Assembly: GCF_003479805.1 (NCBI RefSeq)
Contig: NZ_QUHV01000008.1
Location: 44,366-108,365 of the forward strand
Length of the DNA: 64,000 nt
Source of the DNA: Collinsella sp. AF08-23
Lineage (GTDB): Bacteria; Actinomycetota; Coriobacteriia; Coriobacteriales; Coriobacteriaceae
Direction: 5' to 3'
A model generated the notes under the pieces. It searched no databases. It was given only the letters and a program-made list of their open reading frames with translations, and had not been told where the DNA came from. Below are positions 28,812 through 38,490 of this stretch, piece after piece; the first letter of the stretch is position 1; every line of letters starts with the position of its first letter. A program made the position numbers and the translations under genes.

Positions 28812-30083
28812 CTAGTCGGTGGAGGTCTCCGTGTTGAAGTCGGTGGAGACGCTCGAAACGGCCCAGCCCAGGCCCTCACGAACGAATCCGACCTCGTACG
28901 TCATATCCCCGCCGTTCTTGAGTGCGACCTTGACCGTGGCGGTGGCCTCACTCATGCCAGCGTCCATGCCCTCGATGGTGGGCGTGGCATCCAGCGGAAT
29001 GGAAGCGGTGATGATGGACTTCTGGCTCTCGTCAAGTCCGGAGGCAAGATACTCGCTGGCATCGGATCCGTCGGTCGCGGCCTGGAACAGGCCGGTCAGC
29101 ACATCTTGTTGCGAGGGGAAACCGAAACCGCGCGTGTACGCGAAAGCAGCGCCGCCGCCAGCGATAAGGAGAACGACGAGCAATGCGATGAAGACCTTGA
29201 GGCCCGTGTGACGGCGCTTGCGGCGCACCTTGGTCTCGACGCGGTCCTGCTGGACCATCTCCTGCTCGGAGAGCGTGAAGAAACCGGTATCGGATGGATC
29301 GGGCATGAAGCTGCCGGACTGGCCGAGCGGGTCGAGCGGGTCGATGTCGGTGCTGTACGCATTCGTGGTCGCGACCATGGCAGAAGAGGCGGATAGCGTG
29401 TCACGAGCGCGCTCGTAGGCATCTGCCTGCTCGGGCGTGAGCTGATAGATGCCGTCGACGGTGGCGGTGCCAAAAGCATCCACAGCGTCGCTGAAGCGGT
29501 TGGCGGCCACATACGCCTGACCGAGACCGGCGCTGATGGCACGGGTGTCGTCACGTGGACCGGCGAAATCAAGGGCGGTACGATACGACTCGATGGCGTC
29601 TTCCGGACGCTGAAGCGCGACGAAGCAGTCCCCAAGGTTCGCAAGGGCACCGGCGGGAGCGGGGTTGGCTCCGTCAATGGCGGCCTGACGATAGGCAACG
29701 CCCGCCTCGGTGAGGTTGCCGAGCTTCTTCAGGGCGTCACCGAGTCCGAGATACGCCTTGTAAGGTGTGGCGTAGCTGGCATCTTGCGTCGCGGCGGAGA
29801 AGGCAGACACGGCGGAGCGAATATCGCCCGAGGCGACGAGCGCCTTGCCCTGGTTGGTAAGCAGAGCGCCCCGCTTGCCGTAGGCACCGTCCTGCAGGGC
29901 CGCGCCGTACGCCTCGACAGCTTCGGCATAACGGCCAAGGCGCATGAGCGAGTTGCCGCGCAGGTGATCTGCCTCGCCTGCGAGCTCAGAGGGGTCTTTT
30001 GCGGCGGCGAACAACTGCGCAGCGGAGGCGAAATCCCCCGTACGATATGCGTTGCGCGCCTGTTCAAGAGCTTGGATGTTCAC
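28812..30083 (-). CDS. Tetratricopeptide-repeat membrane protein
   Basis: 423-aa protein. Residues 1-210 hold six or so TPR-like helix pairs (for example LEQARNAYRTGDFASAAQLF and LRGNSLMRLGRYAEAVEAYG). A linker follows, with a basic patch RRKRRH, one membrane span (about 298-317, FIALLVVLLIAGGGAAFAY) and an external ~100-residue domain. TPR arrays bind partner proteins; the partner is unknown. It sits between the cyclophilin gene and mreB on the same strand. Confidence 0.75.
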   Translation of the reverse strand: MNIQALEQARNAYRTGDFASAAQLFAAAKDPSELAGEADHLRGNSLMRLGRYAEAVEAYGAALQDGAYGKRGALLTNQGKALVASGDIRSAVSAFSAATQDASYATPYKAYLGLGDALKKLGNLTEAGVAYRQAAIDGANPAPAGALANLGDCFVALQRPEDAIESYRTALDFAGPRDDTRAISAGLGQAYVAANRFSDAVDAFGTATVDGIYQLTPEQADAYERARDTLSASSAMVATTNAYSTDIDPLDPLGQSGSFMPDPSDTGFFTLSEQEMVQQDRVETKVRRKRRHTGLKVFIALLVVLLIAGGGAAFAYTRGFGFPSQQDVLTGLFQAATDGSDASEYLASGLDESQKSIITASIPLDATPTIEGMDAGMSEATATVKVALKNGGDMTYEVGFVREGLGWAVSSVSTDFNTETSTD

Positions 30084-30142
30084 GAATGCTCCTCTTTGAC
30101 GAGCGGATGGTGTCGGACGGCCCGAATGCGGGCAATTGGACG

Positions 30143-30682
30143 CTATGCCCCGTGGACGATATCGACCTTCACGATCTCATCGCCTGCGCGAAGTGCGCCG
30201 ATAACGTCCTTGCCTTCGACGGTGGCACCGAAAACCGTGTACCCGGAATCGAGGTTGTGCTGCGGACCAAGGCAGAAATAGAACTGGGAACCAGCGGAGT
30301 TGGGATCCATGGATCGAGCCATGGCGAGCGCGCCGTCTTCATGGCTGTTGCGCGGATTGGTGGAGAACTCCTCCTGGATGCACCAGCCGGGACCGCCCGT
30401 GCCAGGCTGGCCATCGGGACCAGCTTGACCGGCGGCAACCTGCTCACAGGTCATGTCACGCGTGTTGGGACAGCCGCCCTGGATCACGAAGCCCGGAACG
30501 TAGCGGTGAAACTTGAGACCATCATAGAATCCCATGGTGGCGAGCTCGCAAAAATTGGCCACATGAATAGGGGCTCCATCACTGTCGAGCTTTACGCGGA
30601 TGGTACCCTTGCCAGTCTCGATCACGGCGACCTCATCGCCTGCGATCTGATACTCGGGGGTACGGGTCTTCCTATGGAACAT
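30143..30682 (-). CDS. Cyclophilin-type peptidyl-prolyl isomerase
   Basis: 179-aa single-domain cyclophilin that speeds cis-trans isomerisation of proline bonds. The hydrophobic core FHRYVPGFVIQGGCP contains the catalytic arginine, followed by ARSMDPNSAGSQFYFCLGP and the VFGATVEGKDV end motif. No signal peptide is seen, so it is probably cytoplasmic. It stands alone between the zinc-ribbon protein and the TPR protein. Confidence 0.93.
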   Translation of the reverse strand: MFHRKTRTPEYQIAGDEVAVIETGKGTIRVKLDSDGAPIHVANFCELATMGFYDGLKFHRYVPGFVIQGGCPNTRDMTCEQVAAGQAGPDGQPGTGGPGWCIQEEFSTNPRNSHEDGALAMARSMDPNSAGSQFYFCLGPQHNLDSGYTVFGATVEGKDVIGALRAGDEIVKVDIVHGA

Positions 30683-30754
30683 GGGTGTCCTCCCCTGTCA
30701 TCGTTGCATACAGGGAATATCATACCACGCACCGCACCTGACGAGCTGGGTGCT

Positions 30755-31921
30755 TTATTTCTCTACCGGCTTCCAGGCGTTCACGTTTTCCTCGAACTGC
30801 ACGACGTCGACCGCCTTGCCGTTAACTTTCTCGACACCGCGCAGCGGAGCCAAGATCTCATCCTGGTGGTCGGCGGGACGCTCGCCATCGGGTAGTGCCA
30901 GATTGATATCCCAAGAACGGCACAGGACGTCCACGCGGTTATACGTCCAGGTTGCGAGCTGCTTGAGATGATCGACGTCCTCACTATACGCGGTGTCCTC
31001 GGCCAGCTCGAGCCCATCGAGCTCATCAAGGATCGCCTGAATGGAGTCGCGCAAATCATATGCACCCTGCGCCGCAGTCTGCCTCGTGGCAAGATCCTTT
31101 GCGAGGTATTGCCCGTTATACGTGTCGACAACGGGCCCGATCTCATCTTGGAACGCGATGATCTGGGCATATATGGCACTCAGCCGCTGAAAGGCCTCTG
31201 CCTCCGAGACCGTGGAATCGCTGACCTGCTCCTGACCGTCCTCGTCGCCCTCATCCGACTCCTGGGCATCCGCAGCTTCTGCGTCCTCGTCCTGGGATAC
31301 CTGACGGCTCGGGAACATGTCGCTCGCGGCGCGGTCGAAGGACTCATAGAACCCAGGCATGACGCCCATGGGATCGGTCGCGACGAACCACGCGCCACCG
31401 GCGACGAGCACGAGCATGGCCACGAGAGCGATCCAGCGCCCACGCCGAGGTCTGCCATACGGGTCGTCCCCCTCCACAGCCTCCACCTCATCGAGCGGTA
31501 AAGCCTTGCGCACGGCGGCACGAGGTGCCGACGCACCAGAGGCGGCCTGCGCGCCCGCGATGTCATCGAGACTCATCACGCTCGTCGCCTCAGAGTCGAA
31601 CGGCTGCGCGAGCACATCGGGAATGCCCGCACCCGTAGGAGCTGGAACGGCCTCCGCGATCATCTCGGACGTCACACGCGGAAAACTCGCGGTTTTACCC
31701 GCGGCGAGGTCGGAGGCGGCTGAATTCTGCGAGAGGATGCCCGGTGCCGGTCGCCCGCATTTAGGGCATGTGCGGTCCTGAGGATTCAACCGGGCGCCAC
31801 AGCCCTCGCAAAAAATGAACTCGGAGACGGAAGAGGAAGCGGGTACCGAAAGGTCGGCGCCGCACGCAGGGCACATGTTCGACCCGTCCTTGACGGTGGC
31901 GTTGCAGATGGGGCAGATCAC
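30755..31921 (-). CDS. Double zinc-ribbon membrane protein
   Basis: 388-aa protein with two N-terminal zinc ribbons, CPICN...CPACG (residues 3-21) and CEGCG...CPKCG (about 39-57). A disordered linker, one membrane span (about 168-186, WIALVAMLVLVAGGAWFVA) and an acidic stretch rich in Asp/Glu follow, then a ~150-residue helical C-terminal domain. Its role is unknown. It overlaps the 3' end of the P-type ATPase gene by four bases (ATGA), indicating joint expression. Confidence 0.72.
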   Translation of the reverse strand: MICPICNATVKDGSNMCPACGADLSVPASSSVSEFIFCEGCGARLNPQDRTCPKCGRPAPGILSQNSAASDLAAGKTASFPRVTSEMIAEAVPAPTGAGIPDVLAQPFDSEATSVMSLDDIAGAQAASGASAPRAAVRKALPLDEVEAVEGDDPYGRPRRGRWIALVAMLVLVAGGAWFVATDPMGVMPGFYESFDRAASDMFPSRQVSQDEDAEAADAQESDEGDEDGQEQVSDSTVSEAEAFQRLSAIYAQIIAFQDEIGPVVDTYNGQYLAKDLATRQTAAQGAYDLRDSIQAILDELDGLELAEDTAYSEDVDHLKQLATWTYNRVDVLCRSWDINLALPDGERPADHQDEILAPLRGVEKVNGKAVDVVQFEENVNAWKPVEK

Positions 31922-34767
31922 TGGTCCTTCTTCCGGGTGGTCTTGGGCATCTTCACGCGGATGCCGCCGTTTGCCTGTTCTACACGATACCGCTTTTTCC
32001 GGACAGAAGGACTGCCACCGGACACCCTCACGCGGTCACGACGAGCAGGGCTCCCCGTATGCCGCGCTCGAGATGCGGGCTCGACGCCCTCCTCGGCATG
32101 TTCCTCGGCACGGACGAGCTCACGCATCGCCGCGCGCTTCTGCGCCCGAGACCGCACCTCCGCCGCAACGCGACGCAGCGAGCTCCCCGTCGAGCTCACG
32201 TGCCTGGATCGGGATGCGCCCCCACGCCGTACGCTCACGCGCACACCGCGACCAAAACCAGTCGCGAGCCGCGTGGTGCGCTCTGGCGAGCGCTCCATGA
32301 GATCGGCCAGACGGTAGAAGATACCGCAGCCAAGGATGGAGAAGACCACGGTGAGAACGGCGCTCCACACCGTGAGCCGCGCGATGGAGAAAAAGTTGGG
32401 AAACACGACCACGCCCACGGCGATCCCGGCGGAGACGAACGTGAACAATAGACGGCGCAGCAGAGTGAACGGCACCGATATGCGCCAGATAAGGCAAAGA
32501 CCCACCGAGCAGGTGGTGATGACGCACATGGTGGAGAGCAAACCCTGTTCAAAGCCGAACGTTCGGGAAGACAAGATGCAAAGCAACGAGGTGACGAGTA
32601 CACCCACAGCCGCGGGAAGGGCCTTCTTGAGCACATTGACGAGGAAGCTTCCGCGCACGCGCGACCGATTGGGCTCGAGCGCAAGCACGAAGCTGGGGAA
32701 CCCGATGCAGAAGAAGTTGATGAGCGTCATGGTGATGGGCTGGAACGGATACGGCGGAGCGATGACGCACATGGCCGCAAGACCCATGGAGAAGAGCGTC
32801 TTCGTAAGGAAGAGCGCCGCGGAGCGCTGCAGGTTATTAATGGAGCGACGCCCTTCCGCAACCACGGCGGGCATGGCAGCGAAGTCGTTGTCAACGAGCA
32901 CGATCTCGGCGACGTTGCGAGCAGCGTCGGATCCAGCGGCCATCGCCACCGAGCAATCGGCCTCCTTGAGGGCCAGCACGTCGTTCACGCCATCGCCCGT
33001 CATGGCGACGGTGTGACCACGCCGCTGCAGGGCGACCACGAGCTCGCGCTTTTGCTGCGGGGTCACGCGGCCGAAGACGTGATAGCGGTCGACGGCGGCA
33101 TCGAGCTTGGCGGACGTGTCGAGCGTCGTTGCATCCACAAACGCCTCGGCGCCAGGGATGCCGACCACGCGTGCAATGGACGAAACGGTGCGCGGATCGT
33201 CGCCGGAGATGACATTCAAGGTCACGCCCTGCTCGCAGAAGTACCGTATGGTCTCGGCTGCGGAGGAACGGATCTCATCGCGAATGGTGACGAAGCCCAA
33301 AGAACGGGCCTCTCCGATCATGTCGCCTTCGTCGGTGAAGCCGTCCACGCGCGCCACCACAAGCACGCGACAGCTCGAGGCAAGCCGGCTGACGGCAGGC
33401 TCAAAACGCGAAAAGTCCCCGGACGCCAAAACGAACTGAGCAGCGCCCATCACGTACGAAAGCTCCTGGTCCCCCACCACCAACGTGGCTCCACTCCACT
33501 TTTTGGCAGAGGAGAACGCCACAGTGCGAACGGCCCGCGGCACCGCGGTCTCATCGGCGTAGCGCGCAAGGATCGCCGTGCAGGTCTCGTTCGCATCTGC
33601 CGAGGTCGCACGAGCGATACCGGACAGCGCGCAATCGAGGGCGGCGATACGCTCGGCATCGGGCGACGCCCCTGCCGGGAGCTTGGCGCCATCTTCGCGC
33701 GAGCAGGCGACGACCGATCCATCGGACTCGGCGAGGTACGTACCCTCGACCTCCATTCGGCCGGAAGTGATGGTACCCGTCTTGTCCAGGCAAAGCACGT
33801 CCACGCGCGCCAGCGTCTCGATGCAGTAGAGCTGTTGGGCAAGCACCTTGCGCCTGGCCAGTCGAATGGTGGCAATGGCGAGGACAGACGAGGTGAGCAG
33901 CACGAGCCCCTGCGGAATCATGCCGAGCAAGGCGCCGACCGTGGAGAGGATCGCCGCCGAGATGGCGCTCCAGGACTCACCAGACGTAAGCCAGCCCATA
34001 ATGGTCGAGAAGGAATTCGGGTCAAGGGCGCACCAGGCACGATATGCACTATTCGCACTCGCACAGAACAACGCGATGCCAATTGGGACCATGAACACAC
34101 TCGCGAACCGAACGATGGCGTTGAGCGCGTTCATGATCTCGGAGTTGACCTTCTTCACGTACTTCGCCTCATTGTTGATGCGCGCCACGTAGTTGTCGGC
34201 ACCGACGTGGATCACACGCGCCACCACCAGGCCCGCATCGATGAAGCTTCCACTCATGAGCTCGTCACCCGAGCGTTTATGGATGGGATTGCTCTCACCG
34301 GTGAGAAGGCTCTCGTTGACGTGACACTCCCCCTCGACCACTACGGCGTCGGCGGGAATCTGGTCGCCGCGCCCGAGGCGAATGACGTCGTCGAGAACAA
34401 TCTGGTCCAAGTCGAGTTCGACGAGTGCACCGTCACGCAGGGCCGTGGCTTTTTTTGAGGCAAGCAACGTGAGCTTGTCGACCATGCGCTTGGATCGGAG
34501 CGCCTGCACCACGCCGATTCCCGTGTTAAGGAAGACGATGCCCAAAAACGTCAGGTTCTTCCACGCGCCCGTGATGATGACGAGTGCCGCCAGGATGACG
34601 TTGATGAGGTTGAACAGGGTGCAGATGTTCTCGATGAGAAGCTCTTTGACGGATTTGGTCTTGAGCTCCGTGTTGACGTTCACCTTTCCCGCTGCGATGC
34701 GCTCCTCGACTTCGGACGCGGTGAGCCCGCGCTCGCCAAAGGGGTTTTGGGCGTCCATGGTGTTCAT
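31918..34767 (-). CDS. Cation-translocating P-type ATPase (CtpE-like)
   Basis: About 949-aa membrane pump. The actuator loop LTGESNPIHK, the phosphorylation motif DKTGTITSG and the hinge TGDGVNDVLALKEADCSVAM are all present, with about ten membrane spans. The pattern resembles the CtpE/YoaB-like HAD-IC pumps more than MgtA or copper pumps: no N-terminal metal-binding domain and no CPC motif. The last ~100 residues are a very basic Arg/Lys/Ser tail that the family usually lacks. ATG at 34767 follows GGGAG closely; a second ATG lies 9 bases further on. The transported ion cannot be told from sequence. Confidence 0.85.
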   Translation of the reverse strand: MNTMDAQNPFGERGLTASEVEERIAAGKVNVNTELKTKSVKELLIENICTLFNLINVILAALVIITGAWKNLTFLGIVFLNTGIGVVQALRSKRMVDKLTLLASKKATALRDGALVELDLDQIVLDDVIRLGRGDQIPADAVVVEGECHVNESLLTGESNPIHKRSGDELMSGSFIDAGLVVARVIHVGADNYVARINNEAKYVKKVNSEIMNALNAIVRFASVFMVPIGIALFCASANSAYRAWCALDPNSFSTIMGWLTSGESWSAISAAILSTVGALLGMIPQGLVLLTSSVLAIATIRLARRKVLAQQLYCIETLARVDVLCLDKTGTITSGRMEVEGTYLAESDGSVVACSREDGAKLPAGASPDAERIAALDCALSGIARATSADANETCTAILARYADETAVPRAVRTVAFSSAKKWSGATLVVGDQELSYVMGAAQFVLASGDFSRFEPAVSRLASSCRVLVVARVDGFTDEGDMIGEARSLGFVTIRDEIRSSAAETIRYFCEQGVTLNVISGDDPRTVSSIARVVGIPGAEAFVDATTLDTSAKLDAAVDRYHVFGRVTPQQKRELVVALQRRGHTVAMTGDGVNDVLALKEADCSVAMAAGSDAARNVAEIVLVDNDFAAMPAVVAEGRRSINNLQRSAALFLTKTLFSMGLAAMCVIAPPYPFQPITMTLINFFCIGFPSFVLALEPNRSRVRGSFLVNVLKKALPAAVGVLVTSLLCILSSRTFGFEQGLLSTMCVITTCSVGLCLIWRISVPFTLLRRLLFTFVSAGIAVGVVVFPNFFSIARLTVWSAVLTVVFSILGCGIFYRLADLMERSPERTTRLATGFGRGVRVSVRRGGASRSRHVSSTGSSLRRVAAEVRSRAQKRAAMRELVRAEEHAEEGVEPASRARHTGSPARRDRVRVSGGSPSVRKKRYRVEQANGGIRVKMPKTTRKKDQ

Positions 34768-34880
34768 ACGCTCCCATCGCTTCGTTCGTCGCGGAGGCGA
34801 CTCATATGACGAAGGCCACGAGCGCCTAGCGCTCGCGACCCCCGGGATTCGAACCCACACGGGTTCGAGGAAAATTAGAA

Positions 34881-34957
34881 TGGTGCGCCATATAGGGTTC
34901 GAACCTACGGCCTTCTGCTCCGGAGGCAGACGCTCTAATCCACTGAGCTAATGGCGC
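34881..34957 (-). tRNA. tRNA-Arg (anticodon CCG)
   Basis: Read on the minus strand, acceptor arms GCGCCAT and ATGGCGC, D-arm GCTC/GAGC, anticodon stem TCTGC/GCAGA with loop CTCCGGA and T-arm loop TTCGAAC are complete, and CCA is encoded at the 3' end. The anticodon is CCG. Confidence 0.96.
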
Positions 34958-34969
34958 GCAACGGCAAGC

Positions 34970-34975
34970 ATTATA
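34970..34975 (-). promoter_or_regulatory. -10 box of the tRNA-Arg promoter
   Basis: A perfect TATAAT on the minus strand lies 12 bases upstream of the tRNA 5' end. No good -35 box is seen at normal spacing. A 15-base palindrome GAATCTTTAAGATTC at 35009-35023 lies further upstream. Confidence 0.55.
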
Positions 34976-35227
34976 CCCAAGGCAGCACATGGCGGTGCCC
35001 GGAATAGAGAATCTTTAAGATTCGCCGCCCTTCACCGCCCTTCGTCACGCGCATGAGCCCCAAGGCCGCCGAGGTTAGCGGACAGCACGAGATTTGTCGC
35101 CCATGTAACCATTTGGTTCACCGCGCACGCCCTCGAATCGCACGCGGTCAAGTCAGGTACACTCAAATGTAAACTTCCATATACTCTGCCGGCACCTCCG
35201 GCTGCTTGAAACCGAAAGGACCAGCAC

Positions 35228-36253
35228 GTGATTGCAATCCTGCGCAAAAACGCCTCGGAAGACGCCGTAACCCGTATCGTCTCCTGGATCGAGGGCAAGG
35301 GTCTCACGGCGCACGTAAGCCGCGGCCAAAACGAGACCATCATCGGGCTCGTGGGCGACACCACCAAGATCGACCCGTTTCTGCTCGAGTCCATGGACGT
35401 CGTTCAACGCGTTCAACGCGTGTCGGAACCCTTCAAAAAGGCAAACCGCAAATTTCACCCTACCGACACGGTCGTGAACTGCGGTGGTGCCATGGTCGGC
35501 GGAGGCAACTTCCAGGTCATCGCCGGTCCGTGCTCCGTCGAAGGGCCGAACCTCATTCGTATCGCCCGCCGTTGCAAGGCCGCAGGTGCCACCATGCTCC
35601 GCGGCGGCGCGTATAAGCCCCGCACCTCCCCGTACGCGTACCAGGGCATGGGAGAGCACGGACTTGATCTTTTGCTCGAGGCCAAGGCGGAAACGGGCAT
35701 GCCCATCGTGACCGAGGTCATGGACGTGCGCGACGTCGAGCTGTTCGTCGATCGCGGTATCGATGTCATGCAGATCGGCGCCCGCAACGCGCAGAACTTC
35801 AGCCTGCTCAAGGAAGTAGGTCGAACCACTACGCCCGTCTTGCTTAAACGCGGTATTGCCGGCACTATTGACGAATTGCTCATGGCGGCCGAGTACATCA
35901 TGAGCGAGGGCAATGACAATGTCATGCTTTGCGAACGCGGAATTCGCACGTTCGAGACACGGACGCGCAACACCTTCGACCTTAACGCCGTGCCCGCGCT
36001 GCACGAACTCACGCATCTGCCCGTGGTGGCAGATCCCAGCCACGCCACCGGCTACACCCGCTACGTGGAGCCCATGGCGCTCGCTGCGACCGCGGCGGGA
36101 GCGGACGCGCTCGAAATCGAGGTGCACGATGATCCTGCCAATGCATGGTCAGACGGAGCGCAGGCCCTCACCCCCGATCAATTCGACCGTGCCATGGAGC
36201 GCATCCACGCCGTGCGCTCAGTCGTGGCCGACATGGCTCGCGAGGAGGCGTAG
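35228..36253 (+). CDS. aroF: 3-deoxy-7-phosphoheptulonate synthase (type I-beta)
   Basis: 341-aa first enzyme of the shikimate pathway, joining phosphoenolpyruvate and erythrose 4-phosphate. Residues 1-75 form the ferredoxin-like regulatory domain of this subclass. The barrel carries AGPCSVEGPNLIRIARRCK, RGGAYKPRTSPYAYQG, the IGARNAQNF and VLLKRG segments and the metal motif DPSHATG. The GTG at 35228 has AAAGGA 8 bases upstream. It starts a plus-strand aro operon; tyrA follows after 7 bases. Confidence 0.95.
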   Translation: MIAILRKNASEDAVTRIVSWIEGKGLTAHVSRGQNETIIGLVGDTTKIDPFLLESMDVVQRVQRVSEPFKKANRKFHPTDTVVNCGGAMVGGGNFQVIAGPCSVEGPNLIRIARRCKAAGATMLRGGAYKPRTSPYAYQGMGEHGLDLLLEAKAETGMPIVTEVMDVRDVELFVDRGIDVMQIGARNAQNFSLLKEVGRTTTPVLLKRGIAGTIDELLMAAEYIMSEGNDNVMLCERGIRTFETRTRNTFDLNAVPALHELTHLPVVADPSHATGYTRYVEPMALAATAAGADALEIEVHDDPANAWSDGAQALTPDQFDRAMERIHAVRSVVADMAREEA

Positions 36254-36260
36254 GCTCCCC

Positions 36261-37187
36261 ATGAACCAAACCGAACTGAACGTTGACGAAGACGTACGTG
36301 ACACCGTCGCGAATCCGACCATAGGCATTGTGGGCCTCGGCCTCATCGGCGGCAGCTTCGCCCGAGCCTATGCTGCGGCGGGCTGGCCCGTCCGCGCATG
36401 GGACGTGGACGCCGACACGCTCGCCATCGCGCGTATCGATGTCCTCGCCGGATTCCTCCGCACCCACGACGACCTAGCGGCGTGCGACTTGATCATCCTC
36501 GCGGCATACCCCGACGCCTGCCTGGATTGGCTGCGCAGCCACGCTGAGGAGCTCGGCGAACTTGCACGCTGTGGCAAGGCCCCTATGGTTATCGACGCCG
36601 CTGGTGTAAAGGGCCATGTATGCTCCGAGGCGTTCGACATCGCCGCCAAGCACGGTTTTTCGTTTTGTGGCGCGCATCCCATGGCGGGAACCGAGTTCTC
36701 CGGATTCGCCTATGCGCATGCCGACCTGTTCAACGGTGCGCCCGTGGTGCTCACACCACCCGAGCTGAGCGACATCGATCGGCTCGACATGCTCGACCGC
36801 ATCCACGACCTGCTCGCTCCCTGCGGATTCGGGAGGTTCTCCGTAACCACGCCGGCCGCGCACGACCGGGTGATCGCCTTCACGAGCCAGCTCGCCCATG
36901 TGGTGAGCAACGCCTACGTCAAGAGCCCCACGGCGCAGGAGCACCACGGGTTCTCGGCCGGCAGCTACCGGGATCTCACGCGCGTGGCGCACCTCAATCC
37001 GCATATGTGGTCCGAGCTCATGATTGAGGATGCCGATAGCCTCGCGTATGAGATCGCGACGCTCCAGCGTAACCTCGAAGACGTGCGTCGCGCGCTCGTC
37101 GATCGCGACCGATATGCACTCGAGGCCCTGCTCGCCGATGGTGACCGCATCAAACGCGCGCTCGACGACGAAGGGGAGCGGATGTAA
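36261..37187 (+). CDS. tyrA: Prephenate dehydrogenase
   Basis: 308-aa NAD(P)-dependent enzyme making 4-hydroxyphenylpyruvate for tyrosine. The Rossmann motif is GIVGLGLIGGSFARAY (near residues 21-36), with the conserved CGAHPMAGTEFSG loop and the helical dimerisation domain beginning with PAAHDRVIAFTSQLAHVVS. No C-terminal ACT domain is present. The ATG at 36261 directly follows aroF. Confidence 0.93.
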   Translation: MNQTELNVDEDVRDTVANPTIGIVGLGLIGGSFARAYAAAGWPVRAWDVDADTLAIARIDVLAGFLRTHDDLAACDLIILAAYPDACLDWLRSHAEELGELARCGKAPMVIDAAGVKGHVCSEAFDIAAKHGFSFCGAHPMAGTEFSGFAYAHADLFNGAPVVLTPPELSDIDRLDMLDRIHDLLAPCGFGRFSVTTPAAHDRVIAFTSQLAHVVSNAYVKSPTAQEHHGFSAGSYRDLTRVAHLNPHMWSELMIEDADSLAYEIATLQRNLEDVRRALVDRDRYALEALLADGDRIKRALDDEGERM

Positions 37188-37263
37188 CCCGCCCCGCTTC
37201 CGGCTTTCATCCACCGGCCCCAAGCCCCTGAGGGCCCGGGCCCCGGCACGTAAGGAGAACAAC

Positions 37264-38481
37264 ATGGCGATTCCCGCCTACACGCTCGATATCGACACTC
37301 CTCAACCCTACCAAGTGCATGTGGGTACCTTCCTGCTCGAGCAAGTTGGGCAGATCACGCGCTCCGTGGTGGAGGCCGCCGAGCGCGCACTCGTCATCAC
37401 CGACTCCAACGTGGGCCCCCTCTACGCCGCTCCCGTGATCGACGGCCTCGAGGCGGCGGGATTCGCCACCTCTCTCGAGACCTTCGAGGCAGGCGAAGAG
37501 CACAAGCGCATGGAGACGCTGTCGACGCTGCTCGAACGGGCGGCTGAGGAACAGCTCTCACGGCGTGACGTCATCATCGCCCTCGGCGGCGGCGTTGTGG
37601 GCGACATGGCGGGCTTCGCCGCAGCTACCTACATGCGCGGTATCGCGTTCGTGCAGGTACCCACTACGTTGCTCGCCATGGTCGACTCGTCCGTGGGCGG
37701 CAAGACCGCCATTGACCTTGCACACGGCAAGAACCTCGCCGGCGCGTTCTGGCAGCCGCGCGCCGTCATCGCCGACGTGGGATGCCTGGGCACGCTCTGC
37801 GATGGCCAGTTTGCCGACGGATGCGGCGAGGTGATCAAGCACGCCATGATCGCCGATGCCGAGCTCTTCGAGGAGCTTGAACTCACCCCGCTCACGCCCG
37901 CATTGCTCAAACAAGACTTGTCGCGCGTGGCCTGGCTCATCGCCCGCAACATCGACATCAAGCGTGCCGTAGTCGTGGAAGATGAGCGCGAGAGCGGTTT
38001 GCGCAAACTGCTGAACTTTGGTCATAGCATCGGCCACGGTGTCGAGGCCGCCGAGCAGTACCGCATGGGCCACGGAACCTGCGTGGGCATCGGCATGGTC
38101 GCCATCGCCAGCGCAAGTGTGACCGCGGAGATTTGCCCCGAAGACGTCCCCGAGCGCCTGGCTTCCCTCCTGGTACGCCATGGGCTCTCACTTGCGTTCG
38201 ACGCTAGCGCCGACGAGGTGTATGCGGAGGCACTCCACGACAAGAAGCGCGCCGGCTCCTCGATTGACCTTGTGGTGCCACGCGGCGTCGGTGCCGCGTC
38301 CCTGGCGCCCACGCCCCTCGATGAGTTCCGCCGCATCCTCGAGGTGGGGCTCGCCTGCACGCATGCGCTCAAGAAACAGCTCGATGAAGAGCCTCCCGCC
38401 CGGGAACGGGAGACGGAGCTCAACACCGCGAACGCCGATCACATCGACGCCCGCTCATACGACCCGCAATCTCAAAACTAA
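37264..38481 (+). CDS. aroB: 3-dehydroquinate synthase
   Basis: 405-aa NAD- and metal-dependent enzyme of step two of the pathway. Motifs seen: ALGGGVVGDMAGFAAATYMRG, QVPTTLLAMVDSSVGGKTAI, CGEVIKHAMIADAELFE and NFGHSIGHGVEA, which holds the metal-binding histidines. About 35 extra charged residues lie at the C-terminus. The ATG at 37264 follows AAGGAG. Confidence 0.95.
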   Translation: MAIPAYTLDIDTPQPYQVHVGTFLLEQVGQITRSVVEAAERALVITDSNVGPLYAAPVIDGLEAAGFATSLETFEAGEEHKRMETLSTLLERAAEEQLSRRDVIIALGGGVVGDMAGFAAATYMRGIAFVQVPTTLLAMVDSSVGGKTAIDLAHGKNLAGAFWQPRAVIADVGCLGTLCDGQFADGCGEVIKHAMIADAELFEELELTPLTPALLKQDLSRVAWLIARNIDIKRAVVVEDERESGLRKLLNFGHSIGHGVEAAEQYRMGHGTCVGIGMVAIASASVTAEICPEDVPERLASLLVRHGLSLAFDASADEVYAEALHDKKRAGSSIDLVVPRGVGAASLAPTPLDEFRRILEVGLACTHALKKQLDEEPPARERETELNTANADHIDARSYDPQSQN

Positions 38482-38490
38482 GGAGGATGG

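Noticed and set aside
34838..34870. Second tRNA or att-site next to tRNA-Arg, suggested by GGTTCGAATCCC
   Set aside because: The stem pairs badly as a T-arm, no acceptor or anticodon arm is present, and no integrase is nearby. The segment is better read as a short hairpin (CGAACCC/GGGTTCG).
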